Shown one piece after another: positions 40,802 to 49,529 of a DNA stretch of 64,000 nt. This DNA comes from Microbacterium hominis NBRC 15708 (GTDB taxonomy: Bacteria > Actinomycetota > Actinomycetes > Actinomycetales > Microbacteriaceae), in assembly GCF_001592125.1 (NCBI RefSeq), contig NZ_BCWI01000010.1, positions 62,001 through 126,000 of the forward strand. Direction: 5' to 3'. Position 1 is the first letter of the stretch, and every line of letters starts with the position of its first letter. The notes below the pieces were generated by a model. That model made no database searches and had not been told where the DNA came from. It saw only the letters and a program-made list of their open reading frames with translations. Made by a program: the position numbers and the translations under genes.

Positions 40802-41980
40802 TCAGGCGCGGCGGGCGCCCTCGCCGAGCGTCTCGAGCTTCGCCCAGGCGATGTCGGGGTGGACGCGTCCGCCGAGCCCGCAGTCGGTCGAGGCGATGAC
40901 GCGGTCGGCACCCACGATGTCGGTGAACCGGCGGATGCGCTGCGCGACGAGCTCCGGGTGCTCCACGACGTTGGTCGCGTGGCTGACGACGCCGGGCACG
41001 AGCACCAGGTCGTCGGGCACGGCGGCATCCGCCCACGCACCGAACTCGTGCTCGTGGCGGACGTTGCCGGCCTCGAACGAGATCGAGCCGACGTTCGCCT
41101 GCAGCACGACGGGCAGGATGTCCTTCAGCTCGATGTCGGTGGTGTGCGGCCCGTGCCACGACCCCCAGCACAGGTGCAGGCGCACCTGCTCCTTGGGGAG
41201 CCCGGCGATGGCGTGGTTGATCGCGTCGATGCGGATCTTCGTGAAGGCCTGGTAGTCGGCGATCGAGGGTTCCGGGTTGATCTGGTCGAAGTTCTCGGCG
41301 AGCGACGGGTCGTCCAGCTGCAGGATGAGACCGGCGTCGACGATCGCGCGGTACTCCTCGCGCAGGGCGTCGGCCCACGCGAAGATGTGCTCCTCGTCGC
41401 CGGCGTAGTACTCGTTGCGCACGCGCGCCGCAGACCCGGGGGCGATGGCCGTGAGGAAGCCGCGCTCGCCGTCCCGGAGGGCGCCGGTGAGGTGACGGAT
41501 GTCGGATGCCACGGCATCGTGACCCCGGTACGCGAGCGGTCCGGTCGTCGTGGGGAACGCGGTGGCGGTGCGTCCCGCCTCGACGGCCTCGGCGTAGACG
41601 GCCGGGAACAGCTGCCGATCGCGGCGGTCGAGGAAGCTCGTGAGGCGGATCTCGCCGGGCGCGGAGCGCACCGGCGGCTCGTTGAACGCGTTGACCTCGG
41701 TGAGCGACAGGCCGCTCACCCGCTGGAAGGAGTACGACCACCAGGCGCCGTAGTCGACCGCGTTCGACATGGCCTTGCCGAACTCGCCGTCGCCGACGAG
41801 GGTGATGCCGGCGGCGCGCTGACGCTCCACGACGTCCGCGACCGCCTGGGCGGTCAACGACTCGAACGCGGGCGTCGACTGCAGCGTGAAGCCGTCGTCT
41901 GCGAGGGTGCGCGAGGCGTTCGCCTCGATGAGGGCGGCGGTGCGGGGCAGGCTGCCGGAGGTCGTGGTGGCGACGGACAT
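40802..41980 (-). CDS. MetE C-terminal-like cobalamin-independent methyltransferase
   Basis: TIM-barrel zinc methyltransferase-like protein of 392 residues, corresponding only to the catalytic half of MetE. The zinc ligands are visible as HLCWGSWHG (His and Cys), the Glu in FEAGNVRHEHE, and the Cys in STDCGLGGR. Proteins of this length are usually listed as methionine synthase II-like and may use substrates other than methyl-THF-polyglutamate. A possible structured leader precedes it. A role in methionine synthesis or in demethylation of an aromatic or sulfur compound remains open. Confidence 0.82.
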   Translation of the reverse strand: MSVATTTSGSLPRTAALIEANASRTLADDGFTLQSTPAFESLTAQAVADVVERQRAAGITLVGDGEFGKAMSNAVDYGAWWSYSFQRVSGLSLTEVNAFNEPPVRSAPGEIRLTSFLDRRDRQLFPAVYAEAVEAGRTATAFPTTTGPLAYRGHDAVASDIRHLTGALRDGERGFLTAIAPGSAARVRNEYYAGDEEHIFAWADALREEYRAIVDAGLILQLDDPSLAENFDQINPEPSIADYQAFTKIRIDAINHAIAGLPKEQVRLHLCWGSWHGPHTTDIELKDILPVVLQANVGSISFEAGNVRHEHEFGAWADAAVPDDLVLVPGVVSHATNVVEHPELVAQRIRRFTDIVGADRVIASTDCGLGGRVHPDIAWAKLETLGEGARRA

Positions 41981-42063
41981 GGGTCTCCTCCTGAGGACGA
42001 TGGCCCGCGGGGCGGGCGAGTGTCAGAAGGCTCTTGCAGCGGCGAGGGGCGCAGGCTGCTCAA

Positions 42064-42100
42064 GGCGGAGGCTTCCGGTTTTCGAGCCACCGCCAGGATA
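42064..42100 (-). promoter_or_regulatory. Promoter and hairpin upstream of the MetE-like gene
   Basis: TATCCT on the minus strand (42095-42100) is a good -10. Just downstream, GGCGG-A-GGCT (42064-42073) and AGCC-A-CCGCC (42085-42094) form a ten-pair stem with one mismatch. The resulting leader would be about 105 nt. I recognise no known riboswitch in it. Confidence 0.4.
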
Positions 42101-42170
42101 CGGCGACCGGCGCCGTCTGCGCGGACGTGTGACGTCGGGTGACACCCGCGTCCGGTGGGCGGATGCCGCC

Positions 42171-43652
42171 TCAGCGCACGCCGCGCATGAGCCGGAGGAC
42201 CGGCTTCGCGAAGAGCAGCAGCAGCACGCCGACGCCGATCGCGATGAGGCCCAGCACGGAGAAGTAGGGCACCTCGTCGTCGGGGTCGTAGAGGGTCGCG
42301 AGCTGGCCGGCGATCGCGGTGCCGAGCGCCACCGACAGGAAGAACAGCGCCACCATCTGGGTGTGGAAGGCCTCGGGGGCCAGCTTGGTCGTCACCGACA
42401 GGCCCACCGGCGAGAGCAGCAGCTCCGCCACGGTGAACACGAACAGGATGCCGACGATGGCCAGCAGCGGCGTCGAGTTCTCGCCGCCGCCCGCGAAGGG
42501 CAGGAACAGCAGGAACGCCGCGCCCATCACGATGGCGGCGACGCCGAACTTCACCGGCGTGGCGGGTTGGCGTGCGCCGAGCTTCGTCCACACCGCGGCG
42601 AAGACGCCGGAGAGCACGATGATGAACACCGGGTTGATGGAGTTCACCCACGACACCGGCATCTCCCAGCCGAACAGGTCGCGGTTCAACCGCTTGTCGG
42701 AGTAGACCGTCAGCACCGTGAACTGCTGCTGGTACAGCGACCAGAAGGCGACCGAGGTGAGGAACAGCGGCACGAATCCCCACACGCGGCTGCGCTCCTC
42801 GGCATCCACCCGGCGGCTGGACAGGATGACCGCGAAGTAGGCGATCGCCGCTCCGATCACCGTGACGATCACGATCAGGGCGAGGTTGTCGGCGCGGATG
42901 ACGCCGAGCAGCACCAGGACGACGATGAGGACGACCCCGGCGACCGCGATGCCGATCATCAGCGGGTAGCGCTCGCGGGGCAGCGGGTTGGGCACCGCGC
43001 GTGCCTCGGCGGGCAGCTGACGGCGGCCGAACGAGTACTGCACGAGCCCCAGGGCCATCCCGACGGCGGCCAGGCCGAAGCCCCAGTGGAAGCCGAGGCT
43101 CGACTGGAGGAGGCCCGTCAGCAGCGGGCCGGCGAACGCGCCCAGGTTGATGCCGAGGTAGAACAGCGAGAATCCGCCGTCGCGGCGGGTGTCGTCCGGG
43201 CCGTAGAGGGTGCCCACGACGCTGGTCGCGGTGGCCTTCAGCCCGCCGGAGCCGATCGCGACGAGCACGAGGCCCACGCCCACGCCGACGAAGCCCGGCA
43301 GCAGCGCGAGGGCGATGTGGCCGGCCATGATGACGATCGCGCTGAGGAACAGCACGCGCTCCGCGCCCAGGATCCGGTCGGCGATCCAGGCGCCGAGGAT
43401 CGTGGAGAGGTAGACGGCGCCGCCGTACGCGCCGACGATGCCGGCGGCTACGCCCTGATCGACGCCGAGGCCGCCCTCGCTCACCGAGTAGTACAGGTAG
43501 ATGAGCAGGATGCCCTGCATGCCGTAGAAGCTGAACCGCTCCCACATCTCCACACCGAACACGTGGGCGAGCGCCCACGGCTGGCCGAAGAACCGGGTGT
43601 CGCGGTCTCCGGAGGACGCGGGCGCGGGGAGGACGGGCTGGCGCGGACTCAT
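42171..43652 (-). CDS. POT/PTR2-family proton-coupled oligopeptide transporter
   Basis: Di-/tripeptide importer of 493 residues with about fourteen membrane segments. The family signature ExxERFSFYG is present as EMWERFSFYG (residues 35-44), followed by GMQGILLIYLYY. It is separated from the EmrB-like gene upstream by nine bases, but it has its own TAGCCT hexamer six bases before the ATG, so it is probably transcribed on its own leaderless message. Confidence 0.94.
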   Translation of the reverse strand: MSPRQPVLPAPASSGDRDTRFFGQPWALAHVFGVEMWERFSFYGMQGILLIYLYYSVSEGGLGVDQGVAAGIVGAYGGAVYLSTILGAWIADRILGAERVLFLSAIVIMAGHIALALLPGFVGVGVGLVLVAIGSGGLKATATSVVGTLYGPDDTRRDGGFSLFYLGINLGAFAGPLLTGLLQSSLGFHWGFGLAAVGMALGLVQYSFGRRQLPAEARAVPNPLPRERYPLMIGIAVAGVVLIVVLVLLGVIRADNLALIVIVTVIGAAIAYFAVILSSRRVDAEERSRVWGFVPLFLTSVAFWSLYQQQFTVLTVYSDKRLNRDLFGWEMPVSWVNSINPVFIIVLSGVFAAVWTKLGARQPATPVKFGVAAIVMGAAFLLFLPFAGGGENSTPLLAIVGILFVFTVAELLLSPVGLSVTTKLAPEAFHTQMVALFFLSVALGTAIAGQLATLYDPDDEVPYFSVLGLIAIGVGVLLLLFAKPVLRLMRGVR

Positions 43653-43658
43653 GGTGCG

Positions 43659-43664
43659 AGGCTA
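43659..43664 (-). promoter_or_regulatory. Leaderless-type -10 (TAGCCT) for the POT transporter
   Basis: TAGCCT on the minus strand, six bases before ATG at 43652. It overlaps the stop codon of the upstream EmrB-like gene. Confidence 0.55.
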
Positions 43665-45101
43665 GTGGTCCGCCGGCAACGCGGGGTGGTGCTCGTCGGC
43701 GGGGCGCAGCGGGATGAAGGCCGCGACCGTGAGCGCGATGACCGCGGCGGCGAGCCCGAGCCAGAACGACACCTGGAACGCGGATGCCGTGGGCACGGCG
43801 CGTCCGTCCTGCACCGTCGACATGCCGGCGAGCACCGCCCCGACGACCGCCGCGGCCGAGCTCGTCCCCAGCGAGCGGAAGAGGGCGTTGAGGCCGTTGG
43901 AGGCTCCGGTCTCGGTCTGCGGCACCGAGCGCATGATGAGCATGGGCATCGCGGCGTAGCCGAACCCGATGCCGACGCCGATGAGGAGGTTCGCGATGAG
44001 GATGTGCCAGACGGCCGACGCGAACAGCAGGCTGAAGCCGTAGGCGGCGATCAGCGCGATCGCGCCGAGGATGAGCAGCCGTCGCGGCCCGACGGTGCTC
44101 GCGAGGCGCCCGGAGAACGGGGAGAGCACCATCATGACCAGGCCGGACGGCATGATCACCAGGCTCGCCGCCAGCAGCGTGAGCCCGAAGCCGGTCGGTG
44201 CGGGCAGCTCGAGCAGCTGCGGGTAGGACACGTTGGACGAGAACAGCGAGAACCCCATCGCGACCGACGCGAGGTTCGTCAGCAGCACGGGGCGCCGGGC
44301 GGCGACGCGCAGGTCGAGCAGAGGCTCGGCGATCCGCAGTTCGTACCACCCCCAGACGAGGAGGACGGCCACACCGCCGAGGCCGCAGCCGAGGGTCGCC
44401 GGTGACGCCCACCCCCAGGCGTCGCCACGCGAGATGGCGAGCAGGATGCCGAGCAGGCCCACCGCGAGACCGAGCGCGCCGACGTAGTCGAAGCGGCCCG
44501 CCGTGCGCAGGACGCTCACGGGGACGACGAGCAGGACGAGCACGAACACGATCGCGCCGAGGGCGGCGGCCGTCCAGAAGAGGGCGTGCCAGTCGGCGTT
44601 CTCGGTCACGAGCGCGCTCACGGGGAGTCCGAGCGCGCCGCCGACGCCGAGGGTCGCGCTGATGAGGGCGATGGCCGGGTCGACGCGGTCCTCGTGGAGC
44701 ACGTCGCGCAGGATCGAGATGCCGAGGGGGATCACGCCGGTCACGGCCCCCTGCAGGGCGCGGCCGACGATCAGCCAGACCAACCCCGTCGACAGCGCCG
44801 CGATGACGGAGCCGACGACGAGCGTCGCCAGCAGCACCAGCACGATGCGGCGCTTGCCGTACATGTCGCCCAGACGCCCCGCGATCGGCGTGATGACGGC
44901 GGCCGCGAGGAGCGTCGCGGTGACCACCCACGCCGTGTCGTCGCGGTCGGCGTGCAGGAGGTCGGGCAGGCGCGTCTGGATCGGGACGACCAGCGTGAAC
45001 ATGAACGACGAGGCGAGGCCGGCCAGCGCCAGCACGGCGACGATGGCGCCCTGCGGCGGCATCCGCGCCAGCCGTCTGCGCGCGGAGTCGTCGGTAGCCA
45101 T
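43662..45101 (-). CDS. MFS drug transporter, DHA2 (EmrB-like) type
   Basis: Fourteen-segment drug:proton antiporter of 479 residues. Motif A is GRLGDMYGKRR near 75-85, and motif C-like GALGLPVSALV follows segment 5. The start ATG at 45101 has TAGCCT six bases upstream. It is divergent from a GNAT-like gene, with the two promoters in a 62-base gap. The substrate is unknown. Confidence 0.92.
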   Translation of the reverse strand: MATDDSARRRLARMPPQGAIVAVLALAGLASSFMFTLVVPIQTRLPDLLHADRDDTAWVVTATLLAAAVITPIAGRLGDMYGKRRIVLVLLATLVVGSVIAALSTGLVWLIVGRALQGAVTGVIPLGISILRDVLHEDRVDPAIALISATLGVGGALGLPVSALVTENADWHALFWTAAALGAIVFVLVLLVVPVSVLRTAGRFDYVGALGLAVGLLGILLAISRGDAWGWASPATLGCGLGGVAVLLVWGWYELRIAEPLLDLRVAARRPVLLTNLASVAMGFSLFSSNVSYPQLLELPAPTGFGLTLLAASLVIMPSGLVMMVLSPFSGRLASTVGPRRLLILGAIALIAAYGFSLLFASAVWHILIANLLIGVGIGFGYAAMPMLIMRSVPQTETGASNGLNALFRSLGTSSAAAVVGAVLAGMSTVQDGRAVPTASAFQVSFWLGLAAAVIALTVAAFIPLRPADEHHPALPADH

Positions 45102-45107
45102 CGTTTC

Positions 45108-45113
45108 AGGCTA
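45108..45113 (-). promoter_or_regulatory. Leaderless-type -10 (TAGCCT) for the EmrB-like gene
   Basis: TAGCCT on the minus strand, six bases before ATG at 45101. Confidence 0.6.
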
Positions 45114-45151
45114 TCGTCCGGTCGGCGCGGTGGCTCCGTCGGGGTCCGGCG

Positions 45152-45157
45152 TAGGGT
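45152..45157 (+). promoter_or_regulatory. Leaderless-type -10 (TAGGGT) for GNAT paralogue 1
   Basis: TAGGGT is followed by GACGGC and then ATG at 45164. Confidence 0.6.
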
Positions 45158-45163
45158 GACGGC

Positions 45164-45913
45164 ATGGCGGACCTCGACAGCCGGACCCCCGACGGGTTCC
45201 GCATCCGACCCCTGCAGACCATGGCCCAGATCACGGCGGCGTCCGCCGTGCTCAGCGAGGTGTGGGGCGGCGATCGCACGGGCATGCCCGCGAACCTCCT
45301 GAGGGCGCTCGCGCACGTGGGCAACTACGCCGTCGGGCTGTACGCCGCCCCGACGGAGGGCGATCCCGCGGCGGAGCGCATGATCGGCGCGTCGGTCGGG
45401 TTCTTCGCCGCTCCCGACGACCGGTCGCTGCACTCGCACATCACCGGCATCGTCGGCGGGTATCGGGGGCGGGGACTCGGGCGGCTGCTCAAGCAGCATC
45501 AGCGGGAGTGGGCGCTCGGGCGCGACGTGCACCACATCACCTGGACCTTCGATCCGCTCGTCGCCCGCAACGCGTCGTTCAACCTGCGCGTTCTCGGCGC
45601 GCGCGTGGGCGCGTACTTCGTGGACCACTACGGCGCCATGGACGACGGGGTGAACCGCGGCGACGAGACCGACCGCATCTTCGCCGTCTGGGATCTGGAT
45701 GCGCCCGCCGCCCCGCCGCGCGAGCAGGACATCGTCACCACCGTGGAGGTGCCCGCCGACATCGAACGGCTGCGACGCGAGGCGCCCGGTGAGGCGCTGG
45801 ACTGGCGGTACCGCGTGCGGGAGGCGTTCCTCGGGCTCACCGAGGACGGCTTCAGGGTCGCCGGATTCGACGACCGCGGCTACCTCTTCGTCCGCGAGGG
45901 GGTGACGGCGTGA
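45164..45913 (+). CDS. GNAT-like acyltransferase (COG3375-like), paralogue 1
   Basis: Protein of 249 residues with a GNAT core. It has FRIRPLQTMAQITAASAVLSEVW at the start, NYAVGLY, GASVGFFA, the acyl-CoA-binding turn GGYRGRGLGRLLKQHQ (about 97-112) and TWTFDPLVARNASFNLRVLGA. The same blocks recur in the protein encoded at 56412-57137. Its stop overlaps the next start by four bases. Some GNATs near NSAR enzymes are D-amino-acid N-succinyltransferases, and an NSAR-type gene lies 1.6 kb downstream; I offer this only as an idea. Confidence 0.78.
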   Translation: MADLDSRTPDGFRIRPLQTMAQITAASAVLSEVWGGDRTGMPANLLRALAHVGNYAVGLYAAPTEGDPAAERMIGASVGFFAAPDDRSLHSHITGIVGGYRGRGLGRLLKQHQREWALGRDVHHITWTFDPLVARNASFNLRVLGARVGAYFVDHYGAMDDGVNRGDETDRIFAVWDLDAPAAPPREQDIVTTVEVPADIERLRREAPGEALDWRYRVREAFLGLTEDGFRVAGFDDRGYLFVREGVTA

Positions 45914-46305
45914 GCGTCGGCGGGGTCGTTCCGGAGGATTGGACGGCGCACCGCCGGGAGGACGGCGAACGTCTCGGCTGGATACGGCCGGACGGCGACG
46001 CCTGGACGGCGATCGACGTGCTGGGGCGCGTGGTCGCGGCATCCGTCGACTGGCTGGATGCCGAGGACGCGCTCGAGCGGCGGGGTCTCGCGTTCCTGGC
46101 CGAGCCGTGGATGCTCGAGCGCGGTGAGGGGCAGCCGGTGCGCGTCCGGCTCGTCGAGGTGACGCCGGCGCGGATCGTCGTCAAGGTCGACGACTACGGC
46201 GACATGAGCCGGCCGCACGAGGGGATCGTCCTGCCGTGGCCGCTGCCGCCGCAGCTGCGGCCGCCACGGGAGGGCGATCCGGACGGGTTCACGCTGTCGC
46301 GCTGA
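45910..46305 (+). CDS. Conserved hypothetical protein
   Basis: Protein of 131 residues that I do not recognise. It is acidic and soluble, with no signal peptide or membrane segment. It contains GWIRPDGDAWTAIDVLGRVVAASVDWLDAEDALERRG, in which alternating hydrophobic residues suggest a small mixed alpha/beta domain, and a Pro-rich end (LPWPLPPQLRPPREGD). GTG at 45910 overlaps the GNAT stop by four bases, so the two proteins are co-translated and may act together. Confidence 0.75.
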   Translation: MSVGGVVPEDWTAHRREDGERLGWIRPDGDAWTAIDVLGRVVAASVDWLDAEDALERRGLAFLAEPWMLERGEGQPVRVRLVEVTPARIVVKVDDYGDMSRPHEGIVLPWPLPPQLRPPREGDPDGFTLSR

Positions 46306-46323
46306 CACGCCTCCCGAGACAAA

Positions 46324-46348
46324 TTGTGCACAACTGAATTGTGTGCAA
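46324..46348. promoter_or_regulatory. OhrR-type double operator and ohrR promoter
   Basis: Two similar palindromes, TTGTGCACAA (46324-46333) and TTGTGTGCAA (46339-46348), are spaced by 15 bp start to start. AATGCT (46347-46352) ends six bases before the ohrR ATG, so binding would block the promoter. Confidence 0.7.
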
Positions 46349-46358
46349 TGCTTTCCTC

Positions 46359-46811
46359 ATGTCCGCTCCCGCCACGCTCGACGAGTTCGTCTGCTTCGCG
46401 ATGTACACCGCCTCGCACGCCACGACGCAGGCCTATCGCGAAGTGCTGAAGCCGTGGAAGCTCACGTATCCGCAGTACCTGGCGCTGATCGTGCTGGCTG
46501 CGGGCGAGCGCACCGTGAGCGGACTCGGCGACGAGCTCGGCCTCGACTCCGGCACGCTCTCGCCGCTGCTGCGGCGCCTGGAAGACCGCGGTCTGGTCCT
46601 GCGTCGCCGTGACGCGGCCGACGAACGCGTCGTGCGCGTCGCGCTGACCGCCGCCGGGCGCGAGGTCCACGCCGACGTCGTGGCGGCTGCCGGCTGCCTC
46701 GTGCCCGCGTTCGTCGACAGCGGCCGCGGCCTCGGCGAGCTGCTCGAACAGCTCGCCGCCATCACCGCCAACATGCGCGCGCTCGCCGCCGACCTGCGCA
46801 CCGCCGCCTGA
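46359..46811 (+). CDS. ohrR: Organic-hydroperoxide-sensing MarR-family repressor OhrR
   Basis: Repressor of 150 residues. The sensing Cys is C12 in LDEFVCFAMYTASHA, the position of the reactive Cys of OhrR. KLTYPQYLALIVL and the HTH GLGDELGLDSGTLSPLLRRLEDRG follow, and the wing has RRRDAADERVVRV. Oxidation of the Cys by organic hydroperoxides should release it from the palindromes upstream. The target, ohr, lies 36 bases downstream. I chose ATG at 46359, six codons inside the longest frame, as the family start. Confidence 0.93.
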   Translation: MSAPATLDEFVCFAMYTASHATTQAYREVLKPWKLTYPQYLALIVLAAGERTVSGLGDELGLDSGTLSPLLRRLEDRGLVLRRRDAADERVVRVALTAAGREVHADVVAAAGCLVPAFVDSGRGLGELLEQLAAITANMRALAADLRTAA

Positions 46812-46847
46812 GCGGCGCGCCCTCCCACCTCCACGAAAGGAACCACC

Positions 46848-47270
46848 ATGGACACCCTCTACACCGCAGAAGCCCTCGCCACCGGCGGCGGCCGCAACGG
46901 ACACGTCCGCACCACCGACGGCATCCTCGACTTCGACGTGCGCGTCCCCAAGGAGATGGGCGGCGCCGGAGAGGCCCCGAACCCGGAGCTCCTGTTCGCC
47001 GCCGGGTACGCGGCCTGCTTCCACAGCGCCCTGCAGAGCGTCGCTCGCGCCCAGAAGGTGAGCATCGAGGGCTCCAGCGTGGGCTCGCGCGTCGGCATCG
47101 GCCCCAACGGCCAGGGTGGATTCCAGCTGGCCGTCGCGCTCGAGGTCAACATCCCCGACGTCGACCTCGCCGTCGCGCAGCAGCTCGCCGACGCCGCCCA
47201 CCAGGTGTGCCCGTACTCGAACGCCACGCGCGGCAACATCGAGGTCGCGGTCACCGTCGTCGACGACTGA
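46848..47270 (+). CDS. ohr: Organic hydroperoxide resistance protein (peroxiredoxin)
   Basis: Thiol peroxidase of 140 residues that reduces organic and fatty-acid hydroperoxides. Both catalytic cysteines are present, C57 in AAGYAACFHSAL and C121 in HQVCPYSNATRGN. The start has GAAAGGA seven bases upstream. With ohrR it forms the usual sensor-effector pair, co-transcribed from the promoter at about 46347. Confidence 0.96.
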   Translation: MDTLYTAEALATGGGRNGHVRTTDGILDFDVRVPKEMGGAGEAPNPELLFAAGYAACFHSALQSVARAQKVSIEGSSVGSRVGIGPNGQGGFQLAVALEVNIPDVDLAVAQQLADAAHQVCPYSNATRGNIEVAVTVVDD

Positions 47271-47341
47271 TTTCGCGAACCCGCGTCATAAGCCACGGCA
47301 TCCGCCCTCTCTTGAGTGAAGACCTCGAGAGGACGCATGCC

Positions 47342-47446
47342 GTGCGCACTTTCATCACCGCCATCACCGGAGCCCTGCTGCCCCGGGCGCCGCGTCGCAG
47401 CACCTACATCGCGCCGCGCTTCGCCGTGCTCCGCGCCCACCGCTGA
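47342..47446 (+). CDS. Possible small basic protein
   Basis: Short reading frame of 34 codons (VRTFITAITGALLPRAPRRS...). It begins at GTG 47342 with AGAGGA eight bases upstream and ends at TGA 47446. The product would have a hydrophobic start and a strongly basic end. It fills the gap between ohr and the NSAR/OSBS gene. There is no homologue that I recognise; it may be chance. Confidence 0.3.
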   Translation: MRTFITAITGALLPRAPRRSTYIAPRFAVLRAHR

Positions 47447-47475
47447 GCACGAGCCCGCCGCACCCGCGCGCGGCG

Positions 47476-47481
47476 TAGCCT
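47476..47481 (+). promoter_or_regulatory. Leaderless-type -10 (TAGCCT) for the NSAR/OSBS gene
   Basis: TAGCCT is followed by GAGCGC and then ATG at 47488. Confidence 0.6.
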
Positions 47482-47487
47482 GAGCGC

Positions 47488-48636
47488 ATGCCGATCGCCC
47501 GCCCCGCCGCACCCGTGCGCCTCGACGCCGTCGAGCTGCGCGTCGTGCACCTGCCGCTGGTCTCGCCCTTCACGACGTCGTTCGGCACCGAGACCGTGCG
47601 GGAGGCGATCGTCGTGCGCGCCCGCACGGCCGGCGGCGACGGGTGGGGCGAGATCGTCACCCAGCAGGCGCCGCTGTACTCCAGCGAGTACACGCAGGGC
47701 GCGTGGGACGTGGCTCAGCGCTTCCTCGTGCCGGCGCTGCTGGATGCCGGGTCCTCCGCCTCCGGCGGCCTTTCGCCCGAGGACGTGTCGGCCGTGCTGG
47801 AGCCCTTCGTCGGCCACCGCATGGTGAAGGCCGGCCTGGAGCTCGCCGTCCTCGATGCGGCCCTCCGCGCCGAGGGGCGCCCGCTGGGCGAGTACCTCGG
47901 CGCCACGGTCGACCGCGTGCCGAGCGGGGTGTCGGTCGGCATCCAGCGCGACCCGGCCGCGCTCGTCGATGTCGTGGCCGGCTACCTCGACGAGGGCTAC
48001 GTACGGATCAAGATCAAGATCAAGCCCGGCCGAGACGTCGCCGACACCGCCGCCGTGCGGGACGCCTTCGGCGCCATCGCGCTGCAGGTGGATGCGAACT
48101 CGGCCTACACGCTCGCCGATGCCGACACCCTCGCCGAGCTCGACCGGTTCGACCTGCTGCTGATCGAACAGCCGCTGCAGGAGGACGACATCGTCGACCA
48201 CGCCGCGCTGGCGGCACGGCTGCGCACGCCCCTCTGCCTGGACGAGTCGATCGTGTCGGCCAAGGCCGCGCGCGACGCGCTCGCCCTGCGCGCCGCCGCC
48301 ATCATCAACATCAAGGCCGGACGCGTCGGTGGCTATCTCGAAGCGGTCCGCGTCCACGACCTGTGTCGCGAGGCGGGCGTCCCGGTGTGGTGCGGCGGCA
48401 TGCTCGAGACCGGCATCGGCCGTGCGGCGAACGCGGCCCTCGCGGCGCTGCCCGGTTTCACCCTGCCGGGCGACGTCTCGGCATCCTCCCGCTTCTACGC
48501 GCGCGACATCGTGCGCGACCCGATCGTGCTGGAAGACGGGTACGTGCGCGTGCCGACCGCGCCGGGCATCGGCGTGGAGATCGATCCCGTCGCCCTCGAC
48601 GATGCGACGGTCGCGCGGGTGGAACTGCGGCGGTGA
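47488..48636 (+). CDS. menC: o-Succinylbenzoate synthase / N-succinylamino-acid racemase (enolase superfamily)
   Basis: Enolase-superfamily enzyme of 382 residues. It closely follows the pattern of the Amycolatopsis NSAR/OSBS protein: SPFTTSFGT, PLYSSEYTQG, GYLDEGYVRIKIKIKPG with K175 and catalytic K177, metal ligands D202 (VDANSAY), E227 (LIEQP) and D252 (LDES), catalytic K276 (NIKAGRVGG), and GGMLETGIGRAANAALA. Members of this clade either make o-succinylbenzoate for menaquinone or racemise N-succinyl amino acids, and some do both. No other men gene is nearby, so the choice is open. Confidence 0.88.
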   Translation: MPIARPAAPVRLDAVELRVVHLPLVSPFTTSFGTETVREAIVVRARTAGGDGWGEIVTQQAPLYSSEYTQGAWDVAQRFLVPALLDAGSSASGGLSPEDVSAVLEPFVGHRMVKAGLELAVLDAALRAEGRPLGEYLGATVDRVPSGVSVGIQRDPAALVDVVAGYLDEGYVRIKIKIKPGRDVADTAAVRDAFGAIALQVDANSAYTLADADTLAELDRFDLLLIEQPLQEDDIVDHAALAARLRTPLCLDESIVSAKAARDALALRAAAIINIKAGRVGGYLEAVRVHDLCREAGVPVWCGGMLETGIGRAANAALAALPGFTLPGDVSASSRFYARDIVRDPIVLEDGYVRVPTAPGIGVEIDPVALDDATVARVELRR

Positions 48637-49529
48637 ACCGCGTGCGGCACCGGTCGGCCGTCGCCGCGGCCGTGATCGCGACGGCGCTGCTCACGGGGTG
48701 CGCCGCCGACGCGGCGCCGGTCGTCAGCCCGGGGCCGCCACCGGCGGGGGTCGCGGTGGTCGTCACCCAGCAGCGGTCCGATGTCGCCGACCGGCAGGCC
48801 GAGGTGCGGATCGAGAACCACGGTGACGTCGCGATCGAGGTGGGTGCGGTCCGACTCGACGATCCCCGGTTCGCGGCGCCCGCCACGCGCATCGTCGACA
48901 GGGTCTCTCCGTTGGGTCCGGGGTCGACGGTCGACGTCCGCGTGCAGTTGCCGGGCGCGGTGTGCGACGCCCCGCAGGATGCTGCGAGCACCGTGACGTT
49001 CGACTACGTGATCGACGGACGGGCGGGCCGGGCGAGCGCGCCGGCGCCGGAGCTGTTCCCGTTCCTCGCCGCGCTCCACCGGCGCGACTGCGTCGAGCAG
49101 CACGTGCGCCAGGTCGCCGACGTCGACCTCACCGCGTTCGCCCCGTCGACCCCGGGAGCGCCCGCGACGCTGTCCGTGTCGATCGTCCCGCGCGGCGGCA
49201 CCGCCCACGTCGAGCTCACCGGCATCCGCGAGACGAACCTGCTGACGTTTCCCGCCGCCACGGGAGGCCTGTACGCGCTGGACATCGATCTCGCCGACGG
49301 CCATCGTGACCCGACGACCATCGCGCTGCCGCTCGTGCCGGCGCGCTGCGACCCCCACGCCGTGCAGGAGGACAAGCGCGGCACCGTCTTCGTCGTCGAC
49401 GTCGTGGTCGACGGCGAACCCGGCCAGTTCGCCCTCGCCGCCGGCCCTGCCCTCAAGGGGGAGCTGCTGGCGTGGGTCACCGCCTGGTGCGGCGAAGGAG
49501 AAGGCGAAGGCGAAGGCGCCGGTCACTGA
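48633..49529 (+). CDS. Secreted lipoprotein, hypothetical
   Basis: Lipoprotein of 298 residues. The signal peptide has a basic start (VNRVRHR), a hydrophobic core and the lipobox LTGC with the lipidated C23, so it is anchored on the outer face of the membrane. The mature part is beta-rich, with no known domain that I recognise, and ends in a GEGEGEGEGAGH tail encoded by a short GGCGAA repeat. GTG at 48633 overlaps the NSAR/OSBS stop by four bases. The coupling to a cytoplasmic enzyme is unexplained. Confidence 0.78.
   Translation: MNRVRHRSAVAAAVIATALLTGCAADAAPVVSPGPPPAGVAVVVTQQRSDVADRQAEVRIENHGDVAIEVGAVRLDDPRFAAPATRIVDRVSPLGPGSTVDVRVQLPGAVCDAPQDAASTVTFDYVIDGRAGRASAPAPELFPFLAALHRRDCVEQHVRQVADVDLTAFAPSTPGAPATLSVSIVPRGGTAHVELTGIRETNLLTFPAATGGLYALDIDLADGHRDPTTIALPLVPARCDPHAVQEDKRGTVFVVDVVVDGEPGQFALAAGPALKGELLAWVTAWCGEGEGEGEGAGH

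Noticed and set aside
42000..42100. SAM, SAH or cobalamin riboswitch upstream of the MetE-like gene
   Set aside because: I compared the stems with the consensus cores I remember (SAM-I, SAM-IV, SAH, cobalamin) and found no match, so I report only an unexplained leader.
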